From positions 1 to 64,000 of the forward strand of contig NZ_RCHN01000007.1 of the NCBI RefSeq assembly GCF_003671495.1: DNA of 64,000 nucleotides, read 5' to 3'. The stretch comes from Ketobacter sp. GTDB lineage: Bacteria > Pseudomonadota > Gammaproteobacteria > Pseudomonadales > Ketobacteraceae. This document shows positions 17,701 to 24,621 of this stretch, one piece after another. A program made the translations under genes and the position numbers. The number at the start of each line of letters is the position of its first letter. Position 1 is the first letter of the stretch. Below the pieces are notes generated by a model. The model made no database searches, was not told the DNA's origin, and saw only the letters and a program-made list of their open reading frames with translations.

Positions 17701-18801
17701 AATCACCGCATAGGGAATCAGGCGGGGAATCAGCAGCTGTTGGATCTCGCTGTTCTGCACCAGATACAACACGCTCCAGGGAGCATGGCTGGCCGGGCGC
17801 AGTAACAGGGTGCCGGTGTCATGGGTCAGTCGCGTCGGCGCGGCGATGGCCAGGTTCGCCGGCCATGGCCAATCCGGTAGCAGGGTGGTGATCGATTCAA
17901 TGGCGTTGTCTGCGCCGCTCTGGGTGTCTGCCAGTACCATGCCCTGGTGATCCACAATCAACAGCCGGCCGTGGGTGCGCGGAAACGCCTGCAAAAACTG
18001 CTCTAGAGTGGACAGCTTCACATCCGCACCGACACCACCTTTGAACTGGTCATCCACGTACACCGGAGCCCCCAGCGAAATCATGGCACCGGCCCCCACG
18101 GCGTCAATGTAAGGCAAGGTCCAATGCAACTGCCGCTGGCCGTTGCGCGCCGGCAGCACACCCAGGAACACGTCGTATTGAAACCAGCTTCGGATGGCCT
18201 CTCGCACGGAACGGAAGCCCTGCCCCTGTGACAGCGCCGTGCTGCTGACCCAGGGGTGAATGGCGGCAATCTGTTCATCGGCGGAGAGAAAATACGACCA
18301 CTGGAAATACGGGTTGACCTGATGGGTGAGGCGGATCAGATTGAATAATTCCAGGGCGCAGAGTTCCATGTGAACATCAGCAACGCGGCCGTCGGCGGTC
18401 AACCGTACAAGTTGCCCGGCCACCGCGCGGGTTTCGGCGGGCAATGGGTCCAGTGTCCAGGGGGAGCCGTCTTTCGGCTGCAGAGGTTGCAGGTGCCGGT
18501 GCAATGGATGGGGGGATGCCGATTGCTGGCGCAGGCAATCCTGCATTGCCGTTTGCATCTGGGTGACATGGGCCTGGGTGGCAGCGGTGACACCGTCCAG
18601 GGCAATACCCAAGGCGGCACTGCTTTGCTCCAGTTCCGACAACACCGTTGCCCGTTGGCTGCGATATTGGTGCAGGGCGAACGCCAGCACCACGCAGAAC
18701 AGGGGCAGGGCAATGGCCAGCAACAGTTTACGGTTGCGGGCGTTGAGCAATTCTTCGGTGGATTCCAGGCGACGAATATCAGCGGCGGCAATCGGAGACA
18801 T
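14794..18801 (-). CDS. Large hybrid sensor histidine kinase (Cache, GAF, PAS, kinase, receiver)
   Basis: A protein of about 1335 residues. An N-terminal helix (LLLAIALPLFCVVLAF) and a second helix (YAVILAALILTCLLALFLL, around residue 370) flank a periplasmic Cache-like sensor. Inside follow a PAS domain, a GAF domain (around 590-720), two more PAS domains with PAC motifs, a HisKA domain with AGVAHELNNPLA as H-box, an intact HATPase (DNGPGIP, then GTGVGLSVS) and a C-terminal receiver with phospho-acceptor Asp in IILSDVRMKD. It is a complete hybrid kinase with its own receiver. Its start overlaps the end of the OmpR-type regulator by about 23 bp, so both are co-translated. The ligand is not predictable. 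Confidence 0.9.
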   Translation of the reverse strand: MSPIAAADIRRLESTEELLNARNRKLLLAIALPLFCVVLAFALHQYRSQRATVLSELEQSSAALGIALDGVTAATQAHVTQMQTAMQDCLRQQSASPHPLHRHLQPLQPKDGSPWTLDPLPAETRAVAGQLVRLTADGRVADVHMELCALELFNLIRLTHQVNPYFQWSYFLSADEQIAAIHPWVSSTALSQGQGFRSVREAIRSWFQYDVFLGVLPARNGQRQLHWTLPYIDAVGAGAMISLGAPVYVDDQFKGGVGADVKLSTLEQFLQAFPRTHGRLLIVDHQGMVLADTQSGADNAIESITTLLPDWPWPANLAIAAPTRLTHDTGTLLLRPASHAPWSVLYLVQNSEIQQLLIPRLIPYAVILAALILTCLLALFLLRHELINPALSLVNYIQRSSVDPATEKPRLPTLWAVWAEVIAHTVTENVNATRRLYRSEERLQQILNNSSALISVRDPAGYFVSANQSFLAITAAPHSPVAGKHLRDLFPDATAMNLLRTDQQVVSNRATLELEETITLHDGEHTYLSNRFPLYDADGAVYGVCSVSTDITKEKRTQAVLQEAAFGVSRAKGKEVFDVLVTHLAAAVGARMALIGLLEEDHKHIQTRALCDQGEISSNIIYSTEDSPCIKVARQGYHCFSHSLAQCFPGCEVVQAFQFESYAGVPLIASTGETLGILAVLDSYTLPDSALLESVLKIFAARAVAELERERSDAAMKVSETSYRSIFEASESAILVHDISTWAIVDVNPKACELWGYNREQMLNLNIADISSGIAPYTGREALELMQRAARGERLRFEWQRQERSGKLGWNEVFLRRASIGGNDRILAITNDISDRKQTEQRLRASEEQYRAVFNASSDALLVVDASGAVVETNRRFEQLTGHSTEETRGKYLNDVFDQLHPSQLARMQPASGSSGYRTEVALKCRQHDNLNCEVHAMPVTYRGAQHTLVVGRDMTELRRAEQELARQRDALRQSEKLSAMGALLAGVAHELNNPLAILMGRSALLQAKISDPNLLTDVEKINAAAERCARIVRTFLAMARQRPSQRNPFQLNDVIIAALDLLGYGLRASDIEVSTDLTPGLPLTNMDSDQIGQVIMNLIINAQQALEQSPGKRCIQIHSFLEPDALCLRVRDNGPGIPAQVRNRIFDPFFTTKAEGVGTGVGLSVSRAIVREHKGEMLLEDASPWTSFLIRLPTTPHPAQSTAINNPLMEQEQTRSVLIIDDEAEVAQLLAEILRAAGFKTTELASGRAAVEWLDTNACDIILSDVRMKDMDGIALWRYLTEHHPQLTKRMAFITGDTLSPSIAPFLQETGLNGLEKPFTPEAVLKLVASLEAV

Positions 18802-19492
18802 ACATATACCCAACGCCACGCACCGTTTTGATGATTTCCGGTTTTTCCGGTTCCGCTTCTATCTTGCGCCGCAGACGCATGATGCGCAGATCAATGGAAC
18901 GGTCAAACACATCCCAACCTTTGTTGTGCGCCAGTTCCATCAACTGGTCACGATTGAGTACCCGGTTGGGATTGTCGCTGAAGGTTTTCAGCAGATCGAA
19001 CTCCATGCTGGTGATGGCGATCTCGTTACCGGCGCCGTCCCGCAATTTGCGTTGGTTCAGGTCCAGTTCTGTGGCACCAAAGCGGATGCGGCCGTGGGAC
19101 GGGGCAGGTGGCTCACCGTCCTCCAGGCGCCGCAACAGGCCCTTGACCCGGGCCAGCACTTCACGCAGGTCGAACGGTTTGGGAATGTAATCGTCGGCCC
19201 CCATTTCCAGGCCCACAATGCGGTCCACCACCTCGCCGGCGGTGGTCAGCATGATGATGCCCACCCGTGGATGATGTTCCCGGCACCAGCGGGCAAGGGA
19301 GAGTCCGTCCTCGCCGGGCATGTGGATATCCAGCACCATCACATCCGGGGGGCGTTGTGCAAACTGGAGGCGGGCGGCGGCAGCGTTCAGGGCCGGCACC
19401 ACGTGATAACCCTTGCCCTGGAAGTATTCCTGTAGAATCTCCACCAGTTCGGGTTCGTCATCGACTACCAGCAGGGTGGCTGTCTGGGCCAT
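18779..19492 (-). CDS. OmpR/PhoB-family response regulator
   Basis: A 237-residue two-domain regulator. The receiver (residues 1-120) has the acidic pair in VVDDEPE, phospho-acceptor Asp in VMVLDIHMP, T in IMLTTAG and K in YIPKPFD. The winged-helix output domain (about 135-235) ends with the typical IDLRIMRLRRKIE and IKTVRGVGYMY. It overlaps the downstream hybrid histidine kinase, its obvious partner. A long imperfect inverted repeat at 19502-19555, immediately upstream of its start, is a candidate autoregulatory operator. Confidence 0.92.
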   Translation of the reverse strand: MAQTATLLVVDDEPELVEILQEYFQGKGYHVVPALNAAAARLQFAQRPPDVMVLDIHMPGEDGLSLARWCREHHPRVGIIMLTTAGEVVDRIVGLEMGADDYIPKPFDLREVLARVKGLLRRLEDGEPPAPSHGRIRFGATELDLNQRKLRDGAGNEIAITSMEFDLLKTFSDNPNRVLNRDQLMELAHNKGWDVFDRSIDLRIMRLRRKIEAEPEKPEIIKTVRGVGYMYVSDCRR

Positions 19493-19501
19493 GGGGAACG
19501 C

Positions 19502-19555
19502 TTCTCATCGCTGCCAAGCTGAAGTGTCATTATGCCCGCATTGGCAGCGTGAGAA
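19502..19555. promoter_or_regulatory. Long inverted repeat upstream of the response regulator
   Basis: Arms TTCTCA-t-CGCTGCCAA (19502-19517) and TTGGCAGCG-TGAGAA (19541-19555) are complementary apart from one bulged base. On the minus strand the loop holds GGGCATAATG, a plausible -10 box for the response-regulator gene, whose ATG is only 10 bp beyond. It could be an operator, or the terminator hairpin of rpiA, which ends 52 bp upstream on the same strand; no T run follows. Confidence 0.45.
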
Positions 19556-19606
19556 AAAGCGTTTGAAACAATTGAAACAAAGGCGGAACGCCGGTTGCTT
19601 CTCGAT

Positions 19607-20266
19607 TTACTTCTCGATGCTCTCCACACCCTGCTCGGTACCCAGCAACAGTACATCGGCGGCGCGGGCGGCAAACAGACCGTTGGTGACCACCCCTACA
19701 ATGTTGTTCAACTGGTGTTCCAGCTGAATCGGCTGGACGATCTGCATATTGTGGATGTCCAGGATGATGTTGCCGTTGTCGGTGACAAAGCCCTCACGGT
19801 ATACCGGGTCACCGCCCAGTTTGACGATTTCCCGGGCCACGTGGCTGCGCGCCATGGGGATGACTTCCACCGGCAGGGGGAAGGCACCCAGCACCGGGAC
19901 TTTCTTGCTGCCGTCAGCAATGCAGACGAACTTTTTCGCCACCGCAGCGATGATTTTCTCGCGGGTGAGGGCGCCACCACCGCCCTTGATCAGGCACAGG
20001 TTGGGATCGGCTTCATCGGCCCCGTCCACATACACCGGAATGTCGTCCACGGTATTCAGGTCATACACAGGAATGCCGTGGCTCTCCAGGCGCTGGCGGG
20101 TGGCTTCAGAGCTGGCCACCGTGCCTTCAATGCGGCCCTTGATCTCGGCCAGATAGTCAATGAAGTAGTTGGCGGTGGAGCCGGTGCCCACACCCACAAT
20201 GGTGCCTTCCTCGACATATTGCATGGCGGCTCTGGCCACCGCCTGTTTCAGTTCATCTTGTGTCAT
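19607..20266 (-). CDS. rpiA: Ribose-5-phosphate isomerase A
   Basis: A 219-residue RpiA, normal length, interconverting ribose 5-phosphate and ribulose 5-phosphate in the pentose phosphate pathway. Signatures are [14 protein letters not shown] near residue 25, the catalytic-loop VDGADEADP and [13 protein letters not shown], where the acid/base residues lie. The C-terminal [18 protein letters not shown] is typical. It is divergent from ilvA, the same arrangement as in Pseudomonas. Confidence 0.97.
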   Translation of the reverse strand: MTQDELKQAVARAAMQYVEEGTIVGVGTGSTANYFIDYLAEIKGRIEGTVASSEATRQRLESHGIPVYDLNTVDDIPVYVDGADEADPNLCLIKGGGGALTREKIIAAVAKKFVCIADGSKKVPVLGAFPLPVEVIPMARSHVAREIVKLGGDPVYREGFVTDNGNIILDIHNMQIVQPIQLEHQLNNIVGVVTNGLFAARAADVLLLGTEQGVESIEK

Positions 20267-20376
20267 GCTGCTGCCCCGCGGGAAAATTTGGGGGAATTAT
20301 AGGGGTTCAGGGGGCGAACAGATAGTGTATGCTTGCTGCGAAATGCGCCGATAACCCTTAGGAAACCAGCACCACC

Positions 20377-21900
20377 ATGCCCATCCGCACCATCAAGAAG
20401 ATCCTGCAGGCCCGCGTCTATGATGTGGCTGAGGAGACCCCGGTGGATCGAGCCCGATCCCTGTCCCGTCGCCTGAACAATAATGTGCTGTTGAAGCGGG
20501 AAGACCTGCAGCCGGTGTTTTCCTTCAAGATCCGGGGTGCCTACAACAAGATTGTGAACCTGAGCGATGAGGAAAAGTCCCGCGGTGTGATTTGTGCCTC
20601 CGCCGGTAACCATGCCCAGGGGGTGGCCCTGGCGGCGGCCCGTTTGGGCATCAAGTCCGTGATCGTCATGCCCCGCACCACGCCGGAGATCAAAGTGAAC
20701 TCGGTGCGCTCCCTGGGGGGCAAAGTGGTGCTGTACGGGGACGCCTACGACCAGGCCAAGGAACGGGCCGACAAACTGATGGAGAAGCACGGCTACACCT
20801 TCGTGCATCCCTTCGATGATTTGGATGTGATTGCCGGGCAGGGTACCGTGGGCATGGAAATCCTGCGCCAGCACACTGGCCCCATGGAGGCCGTCTTTGT
20901 GCCGGTGGGCGGAGGCGGCCTGATTGCCGGGGTGTCGGCTTACATCAAATACCTGCGGCCGGAGATCAAGGTGATCGGTGTGGAACCCATCGACTCCAAT
21001 TGCCTGCAGGCGGCCATGGCGGCCGGTCGCCGGGTGGTGTTGCCAGAGGTGGGCCTGTTTGCCGACGGGGTGGCAGTGAAGCAGGTGGGCAAGGAAACCT
21101 TCCGCCTGGCCCACAAATATGTGGACGAGGTGATCACCGTCACCACCGACGAGATGTGTGCCGCCATTAAGGATCTGTTCGACGATACCCGCTCCATCAA
21201 CGAGCCCGCCGGTGCCCTGGCGGTGGCGGGCCTGAAAAAGTATGTGGAGCGGGAAGGCTGCCAAGACGCCACGTTGTTGGCGATTTGCAGCGGTGCCAAC
21301 GTCAATTTCGACCGCCTGCGCCATGTGGCAGAGCGGGCCGAGATCGGTGAACAGCGGGAGGCGGTACTGGCGGTGACCATTCCGGAACAGCCCGGCAGCT
21401 TCCGCCGCTTCTGCAAAACCCTGGGGCGCCGCTCCATCACTGAATTCAATTACCGCTATGCCTCAGCGGAGGCCGCCCATGTCTATGTGGGGGTGCAGAC
21501 TGCCGGTCCCAAGGAACGTCTGGCGATCTGTGAGAGCCTGGTGGCCAAGGGCTATCAGGTGCAGGATCTTTCCCTCAACGAGATGGCCAAGCTGCACATC
21601 CGCCACATGGTGGGGGGGCACGGCCCCGACAATACCGTGGCGGATACCCGTGAAGTGCTGTATCGCTTTGAATTTCCTGAGCGTCCCGGTGCGCTGATGG
21701 AGTTTCTGGGCAAATTGGGCCAGAACTGGAACATCAGCCTGTTCCACTACCGCAACCACGGCGCCGCCTTTGGTCGAATCCTGGTGGGGCTGCAGGTGCC
21801 AAGCCGAGAGCACCTTAAGCTGAAGCGTTATGTGCAGGGGCTCGGCTATCGGCATTGGGAAGAGAGCGACAATCCCGCCTACCATTTATTTTTGAAGTAA
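20377..21900 (+). CDS. ilvA: Threonine ammonia-lyase, biosynthetic
   Basis: A 507-residue PLP enzyme that deaminates threonine to 2-oxobutanoate, the first step of isoleucine synthesis. The PLP-binding lysine is in FSFKIRGAYNK (about residue 53-57), the substrate loop is SAGNHAQGVA and the phosphate-binding loop is GGGGLIAG. The C-terminal third holds two ACT-like regulatory domains (about 325-415 and 420-505), including PEQPGSFRRFCKTLG and PERPGALMEFLGKLG, so isoleucine/valine allostery is expected. This long form is the biosynthetic, not the catabolic, type. Confidence 0.96.
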   Translation: MPIRTIKKILQARVYDVAEETPVDRARSLSRRLNNNVLLKREDLQPVFSFKIRGAYNKIVNLSDEEKSRGVICASAGNHAQGVALAAARLGIKSVIVMPRTTPEIKVNSVRSLGGKVVLYGDAYDQAKERADKLMEKHGYTFVHPFDDLDVIAGQGTVGMEILRQHTGPMEAVFVPVGGGGLIAGVSAYIKYLRPEIKVIGVEPIDSNCLQAAMAAGRRVVLPEVGLFADGVAVKQVGKETFRLAHKYVDEVITVTTDEMCAAIKDLFDDTRSINEPAGALAVAGLKKYVEREGCQDATLLAICSGANVNFDRLRHVAERAEIGEQREAVLAVTIPEQPGSFRRFCKTLGRRSITEFNYRYASAEAAHVYVGVQTAGPKERLAICESLVAKGYQVQDLSLNEMAKLHIRHMVGGHGPDNTVADTREVLYRFEFPERPGALMEFLGKLGQNWNISLFHYRNHGAAFGRILVGLQVPSREHLKLKRYVQGLGYRHWEESDNPAYHLFLK

Positions 21901-22215
21901 GTCATTGTTTTTGAGTTTGCATCTTTTCATAGATCGGGGGCCGTGGTAGCTTTCTCACGGTTCCCGGTTTTCCAGGCGGCTTGCCGCCATACAATAAAAA
22001 ACTGCCCAATGTGATCGAAATGTGAGCTGATACTCACTTGGCGGCTGGCCCTCCTTAAGGGCTGGTCTATAGTTACGTTGAGAGCAGTAGTGTATACACG
22101 GCGTTGACCAGAAAGTAATCAAGGTGAACGCTTCTTCCCGACCTCTACACCACAATAATTACGGGAAGGAAACCATCGGAGAGTGATGGCGTGTTTTTTA
22201 ACGAGGCAAGGTAAA
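21901..22215. other. Intergenic region between ilvA and the 41-residue peptide gene
   Basis: About 315 bp with no convincing gene. It contains the short perfect hairpins GGCGGC-TT-GCCGCC near 21974-21987 and GCCCT-CCTTA-AGGGC near 22047-22061; neither is followed by a clear T run on either strand. The stretch just before the peptide gene carries the GAGGCAAGG ribosome-binding site. The promoter of the peptide gene probably lies here but I cannot place it. Confidence 0.4.
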
Positions 22216-22341
22216 ATGAAGAAGAAACCCGATTTGTTGGTTGTACTGATGCTGGTATTGGGTTTGGGTGTGCTCGCAAGCTCCTATACCCAGGGTCAAC
22301 CGGATCCTGAGATGGTGGCCAGTCAGTTCTCCATTCGCTAG
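22216..22341 (+). CDS. Small single-helix membrane peptide, 41 aa
   Basis: ATG at 22216 opens a 41-codon frame, MKKKPDLLVVLMLVLGLGVLA followed by a short polar tail ending SQFSIR and a TAG stop. It has the positive-inside N-terminus and one 15-20 residue hydrophobic helix of a membrane peptide or a lipoprotein-free signal anchor. A GAGGCAAGG ribosome-binding site sits at correct spacing and a hairpin follows the stop. Function unknown. Confidence 0.6.
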   Translation: MKKKPDLLVVLMLVLGLGVLASSYTQGQPDPEMVASQFSIR

Positions 22342-22348
22342 TTCCATC

Positions 22349-22373
22349 CGGTAGGTTGTTCCCCAGCCTACCG
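22349..22373 (+). terminator. Possible terminator hairpin after the 41-residue peptide gene
   Basis: CGGTAGG and CCTACCG form a perfect 7-bp stem with an 11-base loop, starting 8 bp after the stop codon. Only a weak TCTTCC tract follows, so intrinsic termination would be inefficient. It also lies just past the end of the convergent fau gene. Confidence 0.4.
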
Positions 22374-22386
22374 TCTTCCATCGCGT

Positions 22387-23016
22387 CTACCGGGCTGTGT
22401 AGATCGCGCTGTCCGTGACAATCTTGTGCATTACGATATCCCATGGCTCATTGGGCAGATGGGGTGTTTTCTGGCATTCATGGGCCACGCCCACCATCCG
22501 CGGTATCCGGGGCCGACTGCCGGTGTTCAAAAAAGCAAAGGTGCGGTCGTAAAAGCCACCACCCATGCCCATGCGGTTGCCCTCCGCATCAAATCCCACC
22601 AGGGGCGTTAACACCAGATCCAGAGTCCACACCGGGCAATAGGCGCTGTGATCGCACAGGGGCTCCGGGATGCCGTAGCGGTTCTTGGCCATGGGCTGGT
22701 TCGGGTAGTGGGCCATGAACAGCAGGCGGCCCTTGGCACAGGGGTGCAGAATCGGCAGGTAAACCTCTTTCCCCAGGCGCCAGGCCAACTCCAGCAAGGG
22801 CTGCGGGTCAATCTCACCATCATTGGGAATGTAGGCGGCAATGCGCTGGCCGAACAGGAACTCCGGCAACCGGCTCAGTTGGCGGCATAGCCCCATGGAG
22901 GCCTGGCGTTGCTGTTGCCGGCTCAGGGTGCGGCGTTTATTGCGCAGGGATTTACGAAGGTCGTTCTTGGCCGGGGGAGTGTTAAGGGCGTTGTCTGGCA
23001 ATTCCAAGTCGTGCAT
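22387..23016 (-). CDS. fau: 5-formyltetrahydrofolate cyclo-ligase
   Basis: A 209-residue 5-FCL family enzyme that uses ATP to turn 5-formyl-THF into 5,10-methenyl-THF. It has the basic N-terminal LRKSLRNKRRTLS, then AAYIPNDGEIDPQPLL and the signature LVGFDAEGNRMGMGGGFYDRT, whose glycine-rich loop binds the nucleotide/folate. It is the last gene of the zapA-6S RNA-fau unit, a conserved gammaproteobacterial order. Confidence 0.93.
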   Translation of the reverse strand: MHDLELPDNALNTPPAKNDLRKSLRNKRRTLSRQQQRQASMGLCRQLSRLPEFLFGQRIAAYIPNDGEIDPQPLLELAWRLGKEVYLPILHPCAKGRLLFMAHYPNQPMAKNRYGIPEPLCDHSAYCPVWTLDLVLTPLVGFDAEGNRMGMGGGFYDRTFAFLNTGSRPRIPRMVGVAHECQKTPHLPNEPWDIVMHKIVTDSAIYTAR

Positions 23017-23067
23017 TCCGTTTCAGATGGCCGGGCACCAGGGGCTGGATTGACTGGGATGTAAAGA

Positions 23068-23252
23068 AAGTGCCCCCCGTTCTGCCGTGACTGGCGGTAG
23101 CCCTTGAACCCAAGGTTCAAGGTGGTGGTTCCTATGATGTATCGGGCTTTCCGTCATGCGGACATGCACTCCCACACCAGAAGGAACCCCCGGGTGAAAA
23201 AAGCATCGGCTCAGGGACGTCGGCCAGATACCACGAACAGCGCAGGGGGCTC
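23068..23252 (-). ncRNA. ssrS: 6S RNA
   Basis: Located between zapA and fau on their strand, the conserved site of ssrS. The minus-strand sequence contains GTCCCTGAGCCGAT, nearly identical to the E. coli 6S 5' region, and the conserved 3' hairpin CACCTTGAACC-TTGG-GTTCAAGGG. The termini GCCCCCTGC... and ...GGGGGGC pair to close the long rod-like structure. 6S RNA mimics an open promoter and sequesters sigma-70 RNA polymerase in stationary phase. Ends are estimated from the closing stem and the -10 box; length about 185 nt. Confidence 0.92.
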
Positions 23253-23259
23253 GGGCCCA

Positions 23260-23265
23260 ATTATA
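23260..23265 (-). promoter_or_regulatory. -10 box of the 6S RNA promoter
   Basis: A perfect TATAAT on the minus strand sits 7-8 bp before the inferred 6S RNA 5' end. A matching -35 box is not obvious at 17-bp spacing. The RNA may also be processed from the zapA transcript, as in E. coli. Confidence 0.6.
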
Positions 23266-23317
23266 ACGGAATCCTGAGGGTTTCTCGAACAACCTATTTG
23301 TGCCGAAGGGCTTGACT

Positions 23318-23629
23318 TTACAGATCCAACTGCCGGGCGGAAGCCAGGGCGCGCTCGATTTTCTCGTTGAGCTTGGCCAGCTGCTTTTCGGTGATGCGGT
23401 CATAATTGGCCAGTTCGGAGCGGGCCTTGATGAGCTCATGGGCGATATTGAGGGCGGCCATCACCGCGATGCGATCCACACCGACGATCTTGCCGGAACG
23501 GCGGATTTCCCGCATGCGCTCATCCAGCAGGCGGGCCGAGCTGCGCAGTTCCTCCACCTCCTGGGGCGGGCAACTGACACCGTACTCCCGGTCCAGAATG
23601 TTGACGTGCAACGTTTCGATGTCGCTCAT
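23318..23629 (-). CDS. zapA: Cell division protein ZapA
   Basis: A 103-residue ZapA, which crosslinks FtsZ protofilaments at the Z-ring. Family hallmarks are the beta-strand start VNILDREYGVSCPPQEVEEL, then SARLLDERMREIRRSG and VMAALNIAHELIKAR, followed by a C-terminal coiled coil. It overlaps the upstream small coiled-coil gene by four bases and precedes 6S RNA and fau. Confidence 0.95.
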   Translation of the reverse strand: MSDIETLHVNILDREYGVSCPPQEVEELRSSARLLDERMREIRRSGKIVGVDRIAVMAALNIAHELIKARSELANYDRITEKQLAKLNEKIERALASARQLDL

Positions 23630-23841
23630 GAGTCCTGCTCCAGTGCCTTCAGGCGAGAGATCATGGCCTCCACTTTGGCCCGGGCCATGTCGTTCTTTTT
23701 CATCAGATTGGCGCGTTCTTCCGCCAGTTGCGACTCCCTGGCCTTCAGTGATCGGTTATGGCGTTTGTATTCATCACAGAGTTCAATGAATTCATCCACG
23801 CGGGACTCGAGGTTCTTGAATAGCTGCTCAATCTTATTCAT
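23626..23841 (-). CDS. TIGR02449/ZapB-like small coiled-coil protein
   Basis: A 71-residue, nearly entirely coiled-coil protein (MNKIEQLFKNLESRVDEFI, then a long Arg/Lys/Glu-rich helix). Its stop overlaps the zapA start (ATGA). Small coiled-coil proteins of the TIGR02449 family occupy this position in Pseudomonas-type genomes and are thought to work with ZapA at the division site, like ZapB. The function is inferred from context. Confidence 0.85.
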   Translation of the reverse strand: MNKIEQLFKNLESRVDEFIELCDEYKRHNRSLKARESQLAEERANLMKKNDMARAKVEAMISRLKALEQDS

Positions 23842-24014
23842 TCGGATTCGGTCGCAATTTTTGGTGTCTATGGTACATGAAGTACCGGGTCCGCACTATG
23901 ACGCTTTTCGCGTTCGGTGCCTGCTCATGGGTTAAGCTTAGCCTGATTCCCGGCTTTGCTACACCCGGCAGCGTGTTACAATGCGGGCAAGTGTTTAGAA
24001 TCGGAAAAGACCCA

Positions 24015-24596
24015 ATGTCCCTGCAAGCTGAAGACGTACTGGATTTTTACGAACTGGAAGCGGAATTACGCAAGATTGACGCCCTCGCCAGCCCATCGGA
24101 GGCCCATGGCATCCTCTGCGGGCAAATCAGCGGCGGCATCAAGGGGGATCCGGTGGCCTGGCTCACGGAATACCTGTCCAACCTGGGCGTGAAGGGGGAA
24201 CCCTGGGAGAACACCCGGGAGTGGTTCTGCGAACTGCACCGTTTTACCCTGGGTGAGCTGGCGGACGACCAGTTCAACTTCATGCCGCTGTTGCCCGATG
24301 ACGAAGATCCCCTGGATGCCCGCCTGGGCTCCCTGGCGGAATGGTGTTCCGGATTCCTGGCGGGGTTTGGCTCGGCCGGCTCCCGCAAGCCGGAGGAGTT
24401 CACCGAAGATGCCCTCTCCGCCCTGCGTGACATCCAGCAGATCAGTCAGGTGGACACCGAAGTGGATGAGGAAGAGGACGGTGAGGCCGCCTATTTCGAG
24501 GTGCTGGAATACGTGCGCATGGCCGCCCTGATGATCTTCACCGAATTTGCCATGGACCGCGACAATATGGTGCCACCCGGTGCCACGATTCATTGA
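24015..24596 (+). CDS. ygfB: UPF0149 (YgfB/YecA) family protein
   Basis: A 193-residue all-helical UPF0149 protein. Recognisable segments are the start SEAHGILCGQISGG, the central FNFMPLLPDDEDPLDARLGSL and SLAEWCSGFLAGFG, and the C-terminal FEVLEYVRMAALMIFTEFA. It heads the conserved ygfB-pepP-ubiH-ubiI operon. YgfB in Pseudomonas aeruginosa has been linked to regulation of ampDh3 and beta-lactam resistance; whether that applies here is unknown. The ATG at 24015 matches the family start; the longer frame is upstream noise. Confidence 0.92.
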   Translation: MSLQAEDVLDFYELEAELRKIDALASPSEAHGILCGQISGGIKGDPVAWLTEYLSNLGVKGEPWENTREWFCELHRFTLGELADDQFNFMPLLPDDEDPLDARLGSLAEWCSGFLAGFGSAGSRKPEEFTEDALSALRDIQQISQVDTEVDEEEDGEAAYFEVLEYVRMAALMIFTEFAMDRDNMVPPGATIH

Positions 24597-24621
24597 TAGC
24601 ACCGCTGGAGAGCTCCGCTGA

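Noticed and set aside
21955..22155. A 66-residue minus-strand frame between ilvA and the 41-aa peptide gene
   Set aside because: No ribosome-binding site or family character; it runs through two hairpins.
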